A stretch of DNA of 64,000 nucleotides. Source: Streptomyces iconiensis (GTDB lineage Bacteria > Actinomycetota > Actinomycetes > Streptomycetales > Streptomycetaceae). Under the pieces are notes generated by a model, which made no database searches, was not told the origin of the DNA, and saw only the letters and a list, made by a program, of their open reading frames with translations. A program made the position numbers and the translations under genes. Shown here piece after piece: positions 57,808 through 64,000 of this stretch. Location of the stretch: NCBI RefSeq assembly GCF_028657195.3, contig NZ_JANCPR020000001.1:186001-250000 (forward strand), in the 5' to 3' direction. Each line of letters starts with the position of its first letter. Position 1 is the stretch's first letter.

Positions 57808-58765
57808 GTGGCACGCTTCCATACTCGTCTGGCCCTGCTCGGTTCGGCCGCAGCTCTCACTGCCGGCGCCGTCGTCCCCGCGCAGTTCGCCGGAGCCCAG
57901 CCCGCAGCCGCCGCAGACAAGCAGTGGGTCGCCCTGGGCGACTCCTACACCGCCGGGGTCATCCGGGCCACGGGGGACCCCTTCGAAGTCCCGCGCGACG
58001 GGTGCGAGCGGACCGACCGGGCCTACCCCCAGGTCATCGACCGCGACCTCGGCGGCCTCCTCGACCTGACCAACGTCAGCTGCGGTGCCGCCACCATCGA
58101 GAACGTCACCGACACACCCCAGTACCCGACCGGCCGTCACCTGCCACCCTTCTCCGAGGACCCGGACTATCCCTTCCCCCCGGTGTCGCCCCAGTCCGAG
58201 GCGGTGGGCCCCGACACGGACGTCATCACCGTCGGCGTGGGCGGAAACACCCTCGGCTTCGACGACATCCTCCGCAAATGCCCGGAGCTGGGCGGCGACG
58301 GCAAGGGCACCCCGTGCAAGGACGCCCTGGGCGACAGCATCCAGGCCCGGCTGAACAAGGTGAGCAAGGAATACGACGGGATGCTCGACGTGCTCCACGA
58401 GCGCGTCCCGAAGGCGAAGATCCTGACCGTCGGCTACCCCACCATCGTCCCCAAGGACACCTCCAAGTGCCGCTACGGCGACATGGCGGAGTTCGGGCCG
58501 ATCGCCCAAGGCGACCTGGACTGGCTGCGCCAGGACGTCCTTGAACCCCTCAACAACAGGATCGAGAAGTCCACCGGCACGCAGGAAGCCGCCAGCTTCG
58601 TCGACCTCTACGCCTCCTCCCGGAACCACAGCGTCTGCGACGAGAACAAGTGGGTCGAAGGCTTCCTCACACCCCCCGACCAGCTTTCATTCGTACACCC
58701 CCAACGCACAGGGCCACCGCAACGCCGCCGACCACGTCGAAGAAGCGATTCTCAACGCCATCTGA
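57808..58765 (+). pseudogene. Secreted SGNH/GDSL lipase, frameshifted near its C-terminus
   Basis: GTG 57808 (GGAGG upstream) opens a Sec signal peptide (FHTRLALLGSAAALTAGAVV) and an SGNH hydrolase: block I WVALGDSYTAG with the nucleophilic Ser, the Gly and Asn of block III (VGVGGNTLGF), and disulfide cysteines. Around 58671-58677, ACACCCCCCGACC contains six C; the open frame then runs into unrelated sequence. With one C removed the protein continues TSFHSYTPNAQGHRNAADH, the catalytic-His block, and stops at 58765. So the ancestral enzyme was complete and a single-base insertion (or sequencing error in the C run) disrupts it. Confidence 0.8.
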
Positions 58766-58809
58766 GCCGACACGGCGCCCGGCACCCTCACCGGCACACC
58801 GACAGCGCG

Positions 58810-58837
58810 CTGGCCTCCGGCACCAGCCGGAGGCCAG
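58810..58837 (+). terminator. Terminator after the SGNH hydrolase
   Basis: CTGGCCTCCGG and CCGGAGGCCAG form a perfect 11-bp stem with a 6-base loop. Confidence 0.8.
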
Positions 58838-59135
58838 TCCCGCACCGCCGGGACACCGCCCACTCTCCGCGCGTACGGGGAAGCGCGACCTCCCGCGGAG
58901 TCCGTGAACGTCGCCTCGGCCCCAACCCCGCGGCCCGGGGGCGCCGGCCTCACCAACGGCGCGCCAACGAGAGACCCTCATACCAGCATCCGGTGGGCGG
59001 CCCGAGGCTGACCACGGCAAACTCCCAAACGCCAACAGACCCGGACCGGACGCCCCCGCACACCTCCCGTTCATGGTGAACGTCGCTCGGCGTGCTGCTC
59101 CACTGGACCACTCAGCCACTCCCACCGCCATGCGT
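58838..59135. other. Spacer between SGNH hydrolase and second lasso cassette
   Basis: A ~300-bp spacer with no recognised gene, motif or repeat. Confidence 0.4.
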
Positions 59136-59273
59136 GGGCGGTGCATGGTTTAGCAACGGCGGGATCGCTCGTCAGCGTGGTTCTCAGTGTCACGCCAGGA
59201 GTTGACGCGCCACGGACCTTACTTTCCTGATACAGGGGCGGACCGGCCGCCCCGCTGTATTGGAGGGAGATCC

Positions 59274-59414
59274 GTGGACAACGTGACGCTGAACATCGAG
59301 CCCGACGAGGTGTACGAAGCCCCGCTGATGGCCGAGGCCGGCGACTTCGCCGAACTCACCCAGGGTGGCGGTATCTTCTACCCCGAAGGCTCCGGCTCTC
59401 GCCGGGACTGGTAG
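59274..59414 (+). CDS. Lasso peptide precursor 2
   Basis: A 46-residue precursor starting at GTG. The 30-residue leader is almost identical to that of precursor 1 (YEAP at 14-17, LMAEAGDF, Thr29). The predicted core is GGGIFYPEGSGSRRDW: Gly1 and Glu8 again fit an eight-residue macrolactam ring, and EGSGSRR is shared with core 1. The exposed ring residues differ completely (GGIFYP versus ANGWVA). No maturation genes are nearby. Confidence 0.8.
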   Translation: MDNVTLNIEPDEVYEAPLMAEAGDFAELTQGGGIFYPEGSGSRRDW

Positions 59415-59495
59415 CGAGCAGCGCCGGACCGCTATCGCCCGCTGAACGACATGCGGGTGCCGGTGCGCCGTCCGAGCCCCGAGCCCCCGTTGACC

Positions 59496-59533
59496 GAGCC
59501 CCCGCCGTACCCGATTCGGGACGGCGGGGGCTC
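59496..59533 (+). terminator. Terminator of lasso cassette 2
   Basis: The hairpin GAGCCCCCGCCG / CGGCGGGGGCTC is identical in stem to the one at 57000. Confidence 0.85.
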
Positions 59534-59578
59534 TTGTGTCTGGCAACGGTTGCGAGGCCGGCAATCAGTTCGGTCTCG

Positions 59579-59763
59579 TTACCGCAGGGCCTCGATCGCT
59601 TTCGTGATCAGGACGCGCGCCTCCGAACCGTGAACGGCAAGGTCGGAGAGTCGCGCGAACGCCCGCAAGTAGATGTCGAGTTCGCCCGTCGCCGTGACCG
59701 TCACCTTCGCACCGCCGGGGCCGACTGCTCCCCGTGCGACAACAAGGCACCCGACAGCCACTG
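59579..59763 (-). pseudogene. C-terminal fragment of an unknown actinobacterial protein
   Basis: A leftward frame ends TGELDIYLRAFARLSDLAV then LITKAIEALR and TAA at 59579. The pattern and codon usage look like real coding sequence, but the upstream part has no convincing start or domain. It may be the end of a lost gene; GTG 59763 is the nearest usable start. No function is proposed. Confidence 0.35.
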
Positions 59764-59820
59764 ACCCGCCGACACAGTGCCCACCCCGGCACCGCCCGCG
59801 CCACTCCTCGGAGAGGACCC

Positions 59821-60504
59821 ATGCCTGTTCCCCACGACATCGCCGCCGAGACCTCACTGTGGGACACCTACGCCGAGTCCGCGTTCAACCCCAAGGCCGA
59901 ACCCGTCTCCGCTGGACCCAGTACGCCGACCACAGCTCCGGGCCCGGCTCCGGCCCCGGCCCTGAACTCCTCGGTGATCCGCGCACCGCGCTGGAACTCG
60001 GCTGCGGCCCCGGCCGCGCCGTAGCCCACCTCGCCCCCCACGGCATCGAGGTGACCGGCCTGGACCTCTCACCGGTCCTGATCAAGAAGCTCACGGAACG
60101 CTGGGCCGGGAGCGGAGCGGGGTTCGTGCAGGGCGAGGTACTGGAGCGCCTGGCCGCCGACGAGACGACCTACGACGCGATCTACTCCATCTTCGGAGCG
60201 GCATGGTTCGCCGACCCCGGACGCCTCTTCCCCCTCGTCCGCGCCCGCCTCGACCCCGGAGGCCGGGTTCGTCTACTCCCACCCGCCGGCCATCCCCGGC
60301 GCATACCGGCCACAGGGCATGTACAAAGGCGGCTTCGCAGGGCCCGCCATGTTCACCTACCGCTACAGCTTCCGCCCCCGCACATGGGAACGCCTGCTCG
60401 TGGGCGCCGGCTTCGAGTCCGCCGAGGCCACCGTGCTCGACGCACGTGACCTCGGCCACATCGGCACCCTCATCACCACCGCCCGGACGCCCGGCTCCCC
60501 CTGA
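59821..60504 (+). pseudogene. Class I SAM methyltransferase with two compensating frameshifts
   Basis: ATG 59821 opens VPHDIAAETSLWDTYAESAF; near 59910-59930 the coding sense moves to another frame (RWTQYADHSSGPG, then motif I as TALELGCGPGRAVAHLAPHG and VTGLDLSP). Near 60262 it returns to the first frame (FVYSHPPAIPGAYRPQGMYK, then RYSFRPRTWERLLVGAGFES) and stops at 60504. Read across both shifts this is one small-molecule methyltransferase. Either it is a pseudogene or the assembly has two indels. It lies between a lasso cassette and the CRISPR region. Confidence 0.75.
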
Positions 60505-60540
60505 GCGTCCGGGCGCGACCACCCCGCCAGGCACGCACAA

Positions 60541-60574
60541 GGCGCCCCCGGAGGTTGTCACCTCCGGGGGCGCC
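60541..60574 (+). terminator. Terminator after the methyltransferase
   Basis: A perfect 15-bp stem, GGCGCCCCCGGAGGT / ACCTCCGGGGGCGCC with a 4-base loop. Confidence 0.85.
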
Positions 60575-60775
60575 GACGCGCATGCAAGCAGGCGGCGCCA
60601 AGGACGCTGGACGTCTGCAAACGTTCGCGTGCGCCCCGTACCGGAAAGCGTGATCATCTAGCCGTCGGGCCAGCAGCGGGCCAGCAAGCGATCTCCACTG
60701 CACCGGACGGGGCACCTCCCGGAGAGGTGGCTCGCTGACCGTGCAGGTCAGAACGTTTCTGCTGGGGGGCAGCAG

Positions 60776-61027
60776 GGTGGGGCGGGTGGGACTCGAACCT
60801 AAAAGGGTGGCCTATCTCACCTGCGGTTTTACCGGAGAACCGGACATCTATGCCGGATTCGATCCCACCAGATCCTCAACGGTCCCGCTCGATCCAAGCC
60901 TGTGAGGCAACTGCCACACAGCGCTGAAGACCGCCCCCACAGAGGCGAACCACCCGGCATCGTTCCAAGCGCCACATCACCTCACGCGGCGAGGCGTGAC
61001 TGCGATCTCACCCCTGCGAGCGTAGGG
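60776..61027. repeat. Long direct repeat, left copy
   Basis: About 252 bp, some 97% identical to 63749-64000 (offset 2973). It starts GGTGGGGCGGGTGGGACTCG, which resembles the reverse complement of a tRNA T-arm, but no complete tRNA folds. It bounds the CRISPR/VapBC segment on the left. The remaining 160 bp to the first CRISPR repeat have no gene. Confidence 0.9.
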
Positions 61028-61187
61028 CCCCTCTCAGTCCCGACTACTCAACGTAAGCAGTTTCGCCTTCACCCGACCAGGGCCGCCCCCTGCTCAGAGC
61101 CGACCTCAGCCCGGCTCCCGCCCGAACGCCGTACCCGACCGCGCGTGAAGAACTTCTGTGCCTGAACGGGCGCGGTGACCCGGATAC

Positions 61188-61886
61188 GACGTACCCCCGC
61201 TCGCGCGGGGACCACATGGTGACCACGGATCCGCGACAGCTCACCGACGGACCACCCCCGCTCGCGCGGGGACCACTGATGGGAGCCTTCCGCTTCGCCC
61301 CGGCCTACCGGACCACCCCCGCTCGCGCGGGGACCACCAGCTCAATGAGGCGGGCAAGGTGGTCAGCGACGGACCACCCCCGCTCGCGCGGGGACCACCG
61401 CAAGGCCCGAGGCACACAACGAGAGCCTGCCGGACCACCCCCGCTCGCGCGGGGACCACCACCCCTTGAGTTTCCCGCCGATGGACTTGAGCGGACCACC
61501 CCCGCTCGCGCGGGGACCACATCGAGATCGTGAGCGCCTCTACACCGATGTCCGGACCACCCCCGCTCGCGCGGGGACCACTTCGAATGCGGGGGAGTCG
61601 TACGGGATCCCAAAGGACCACCCCCGCTCGCGCGGGGACCACTCCCCGTACAGAACGAGGAACACGCCGAGTTCCGGACCACCCCCGCTCGCGCGGGAAC
61701 CACCTGCTCGCCGTCGGATGGCTCGCCTGGGCACACGGACCACCCCCGCTCGCGCGGGGACCACGCCGTACCGGTCCCGGGCGCCGAGGGCTACCACGGA
61801 CCACCCCCGCTCGCGCGGGGACCACTCCCCGACGCCCTGGACGACAACGACGACCTGAGGACCACCCCCGCTCGCGCGGGGACCAC
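61188..61886 (-). CRISPR. CRISPR array, type I-E-like, 12 repeats and 11 spacers
   Basis: Twelve 28-base repeats with an exact 61-base period (61188, 61249, 61310 ... 61859) and 33-base spacers. The top strand reads GGACCACCCCCG then CTCGCGCGGGGACCAC; its complement matches the I-E layout, so transcription should run leftward with the leader to the right of 61886. The leftmost repeat is degenerate at its first bases, as expected at the trailer end; repeat 9 (61676) has one G-to-A change. Spacers are all different. The only cas sequence in the window is a broken cas3 to the right. Confidence 0.95.
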
Positions 61887-61969
61887 CCTTCGCGACCTGC
61901 GGTTTCTAAGCCGCTTTGCCGGTCCTTGACTTGCTCCTGTCTGTCACCTGCTCATGTTGTCAGAGGGCT

Positions 61970-62445
61970 GTGGTGGAGTACGCGGTATTCGTGCTGGGGG
62001 ATGTGGGGTTGGAAGTGATCGATACGCGTATCTGGGGGAAGTCCCATGGCTTAGACAGGCCGTACCCGCTGATGGGGCATCTCGTGGACACGGCGATGGT
62101 CGCTGGGGCCGTGTGGGATGCGGTTCTCTCGTCCAGCCGGCATCGTGCGATCGCTGGGGCGCTGGGGGTTTCCGAAGACGGGGCCGGGCGGCTGGTGATG
62201 TTGTGGGCCGGTCTGCATGATCTTGGGAAGATCCTTCCGCAATTCCAGGCCGCGGCGTCTCAGGAGCATCCGCTGCACTGCTTGCCGCTCAGGTTGCCCA
62301 GCTTCTCGGTGGCCATCATGGCCGTTACCCCGTCTGTGTGGAGCAGAAGGATCTGCGAGACCCTGCACAGGACCTTCCCGAACTGAGCGGGGCGACGGTT
62401 GCCCCTGGCTTGACGCGGTGTCCTTGCTCTTGAGTGGGTGACACC
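61970..62445 (+). pseudogene. cas3: Broken cas3 (HD domain remnant)
   Basis: GTG 61970 opens a Cas3 HD-domain start: RIWGKSHGLDRPYPLMGHLV with metal His, then VMLWAGLHDLGKILPQFQA with the HD pair. After FQAAASQ the text is internally deleted, and from about 62285 the Cas3 sense continues in another frame (AQLLGGHHGRYPVCVEQKD) to TGA near 62445. The helicase part is absent. The gene reads away from the array leader. Interference would need Cas proteins from elsewhere. Confidence 0.75.
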
Positions 62446-62682
62446 GGCGACGAAGAGCAGGATGGCAGCCCGGTCGGAGTGGCCCCGCGCCTGCGACGAG
62501 GGTCGGCTGATCATGGCGGTGCGCTGCCGAACGCCAGTTGGCGGCCGTCGTGGTTGATGGTCAGGGCGCAGATCCCGAGGACAGGGCGCCTTGTCACGTC
62601 TGGCCCGCCAAGGGCCGCGAGATCATGTCGATCACACTGGCTACCGTCTCGCCTGTGGCTGATACGGGTCGATGATCAATAG

Positions 62683-63090
62683 TCAGTTCCGTGCGTCCCG
62701 TTGCTGCACTTCCTTGAGGACTGCTGCCACCGTGGCGAAGTCATTGTCCACGTGGAGAACTGTGTGCTGGTGATGGACCGCTGTCGCGCACACCAACAGA
62801 TCGATGGCTCCGGCGGCGCGGTGCTGCCCTTGCTGGGTGAGCTTGTACTGTGCGGTATCGACCCATCGCCAGGCGTTCTTGGGGACTGACGAGAACTGGC
62901 AGAGGCCATCCAGCTCTTCGGTCAACTCGTCACGGTGGGCCGGGCTTTTGGCCGAGTAGAGGAACTCCGCCCTGGTGGGCTCGCAGATGTGGAACACACC
63001 TGCGGCGATGTGCCCTTCCCAGGGTCGCAACGCCCCCGGCGTTCGGAAGAGGTGCCACAGAGCGGAAGTGTCGAGGAGGTAAGTGATCAC
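62683..63090 (-). CDS. vapC: VapC-type PIN-domain toxin
   Basis: A 135-residue PIN ribonuclease. The acidic metal ligands are present: Asp7 (YLLDTSALW), the glutamate in EPTRAEFL (about 42), and aspartates in GAIDLLVCA and HVDNDFA (about 95-117). VapC toxins cleave tRNA or rRNA. Its start overlaps the antitoxin stop (ATGA), the standard arrangement. It lies inside the segment bounded by the direct repeat, where it could stabilise that segment. Confidence 0.9.
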   Translation of the reverse strand: MITYLLDTSALWHLFRTPGALRPWEGHIAAGVFHICEPTRAEFLYSAKSPAHRDELTEELDGLCQFSSVPKNAWRWVDTAQYKLTQQGQHRAAGAIDLLVCATAVHHQHTVLHVDNDFATVAAVLKEVQQRDARN

Positions 63091-63329
63091 TCGAAGGCTG
63101 CCCGCCGGGCGCGCTTCGCGGCGGCATGCGCGGCGGCCGCGGCCTCGAACTCGCCCCGCTCGCCCCGCTCGGCCAGCTTCTCGGCAGCCTCCAGTCGCTT
63201 GATGCGCGCCACGTAGTCCCGCAGGGCCGCGTTGACGGTCTCCTTCTTCGTCGAGACGCCCATGAGTCGCATCGCCTCGATCAGTGCCTCGTCATCGAGA
63301 TCGATCTGGGTTACGGACATGCTCGCCAC
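63087..63329 (-). CDS. vapB: VapB-type antitoxin
   Basis: An 80-residue protein with an N-terminal DNA-binding segment (SVTQIDLDDEALIEAMRLMG, then TKKETVNAALRDYVARIKRL) and a basic, Ala-rich helical tail that would cap the toxin. It is the first gene of the operon and is preceded by a palindrome suited to autorepression. Confidence 0.88.
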   Translation of the reverse strand: MASMSVTQIDLDDEALIEAMRLMGVSTKKETVNAALRDYVARIKRLEAAEKLAERGERGEFEAAAAAHAAAKRARRAAFE

Positions 63330-63347
63330 CCCTCACCGCGAATCCAT

Positions 63348-63370
63348 GATGTACATAGTCAGGATACATC
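63348..63370 (-). promoter_or_regulatory. Palindromic operator upstream of vapBC
   Basis: GATGTA-N11-TACATC lies 19 bases upstream of the antitoxin start. The size and position fit VapBC autoregulation. Confidence 0.5.
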
Positions 63371-63748
63371 GCCAACATGCTTCGCGGCGGTCCCTCGGGT
63401 ACAGGTCAGACGTGACCGGACCGTCAGGGGGGAGTCACGATGGGAGTTCAAGCCGCTCACGAAACCCGGCCTCACGCGAAGCCCCCCAACTAACGGGACC
63501 GCTTCATGGTGAGAGCGAGGGCGGAGATCTTCGGTGCAGGTGGGGTGGGCTCATGTAGGAGCCGTGGGACCGTCAACCATGGATCCCACCCGGATCCGCG
63601 ACAAAACCCCAGTTCGCAAGGGGTTCGACGGCTTGGTCGGGCCGTGATGTCGCACGTTTGCCTCACGGGTCGGAGGTAAATGCCACACGTGAAAACACGC
63701 ATCGAACCGCGTTTTTGCAGGTCAGATCGATTCTGCACTGTCGTGCTC
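63371..63748. other. Region between vapBC and the right direct repeat
   Basis: About 380 bp with no gene, repeat or motif that I can support. Confidence 0.4.
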
Positions 63749-64000
63749 GGTGGGGCGGGTGGGACTCGAACCTAAAAGGGTGGCCCATCTCACCTGCGGT
63801 TTTACCGGAGAACCGGACATCTATGGCGGATTCGATCCCACCAGATCCTCGACGGTCCCGCTCGATCCAAGCCTGTGAGGCAACTGCCACACAGCGCTGA
63901 AGACCGCCCCCGCAGAGGCGAACCACCCGGCGTCGTTCCGAGCACCACATCACCTCACGCGGCGAGGCGTGACTGCGATCTCACCCCTGCGAGCGTAGGG
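63749..64000. repeat. Long direct repeat, right copy (runs off the window)
   Basis: This copy matches 60776-61027 with about seven substitutions and is cut only by the window edge, so the true repeat may be longer. By analogy with the left copy, another CRISPR array may lie ~160 bp beyond the edge. Confidence 0.9.

Larger units (their letters stand above)
59136..59533 (+). repeat. Lasso-precursor cassette, copy 2
   Basis: A ~398-bp block duplicated from (or to) 56633-57037. The TTGACG box, GGACCTTACTTTCCTG motif, hairpin GGGGCGG-N5-CCGCCCC (59235-59253), ribosome site GGAGGG, leader-coding part and terminator are kept; the core-coding part has diverged, as expected under diversifying use. 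Confidence 0.8.

Noticed and set aside
56771..59414. Lasso cyclase or leader-peptidase genes near the two precursors
   Set aside because: All frames between 55 and 61 kb were inspected for asparagine-synthetase-like, transglutaminase-like or RRE domains and none was found.
60779..60870. tRNA-like segment (GGTGGGACTCGAACC facing GGATTCGATCCCACC)
   Set aside because: T-loop-like words occur on both strands, but no acceptor stem, D-arm or anticodon arm can be paired in either orientation; it is part of the direct repeat, not a tRNA gene.

Overview
The window is high-GC actinobacterial DNA and almost certainly from a Streptomyces or close relative. The evidence is GTG/TTG starts with strong GGAGG-type ribosome sites, rare TTA codons, a dgt-(oxidoreductase)-poxB-dnaG-sigma-70 core block, a Streptomyces griseus-type trypsin and I-E type CRISPR repeats. 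Everything here was read from sequence alone. Names rest on motif and family recognition, not on database searches.

1-17 kb is mostly core or ordinary genes: the end of dgt, a ferredoxin-reductase-like flavoprotein, pyruvate oxidase, DnaG primase, an HrdA-type sigma factor, secreted trypsin, a heterodimeric ABC exporter, an FGGY sugar kinase, a MalY-type aminotransferase, a small secreted protein and a Clp_N/HTH pair under a striking palindrome.

17.3-32.9 kb is an organofluorine locus. It holds fluorinase (flA), the 5'-fluoro-5'-deoxyadenosine phosphorylase (flB), a PLP/aldolase-fused 4-fluorothreonine transaldolase, a 5-fluoro-5-deoxyribose-1-phosphate isomerase (mtnA type), the fluoroacetyl-CoA thioesterase flK, SAH hydrolase, adenine phosphoribosyltransferase, a CPA2 antiporter, two DUF190 proteins, four regulators, and a tRNA-editing protein plus DMT exporter that fit the known fluorothreonine self-protection genes. 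Together these convert fluoride and SAM to fluorometabolites, clear the by-products adenine and SAH, and protect the host. The fluorinated-ribulose-phosphate aldolase and fluoroacetaldehyde dehydrogenase are not in the window.

33.2-55 kb is a second specialised-metabolite locus of 17 leftward, mostly overlapping genes. Aspartokinase plus GriI/GriH homologues make 3-amino-4-hydroxybenzoate. CreE/CreD homologues make nitrous acid from aspartate. A CreM-type ligase, a hydroxylase with flavin reductase and an O-methyltransferase would give a diazo-arene as in cremeomycin. A LuxE/LuxC pair and a PaaK-like ligase could activate or reduce the carboxylate. Embedded in the same operon is a complete cyclodipeptide synthase plus AlbA/AlbB oxidase trio. 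A divergent MFS pump and a TTA-containing regulator (partial adenylation domain fused to a LuxR HTH) complete it. The combination suggests an undescribed diazo/aminobenzoate-diketopiperazine product.

56-60.6 kb is a decayed accessory region with two near-identical ~400-bp cassettes, each carrying a short lasso-peptide precursor gene but no maturation genes, plus a frameshifted SGNH hydrolase and a frameshifted methyltransferase. 60.8-64 kb carries a 12-repeat I-E-like CRISPR array, a broken cas3 and a VapBC module, bounded by a 97%-identical ~252-bp direct repeat that runs off the end of the window.
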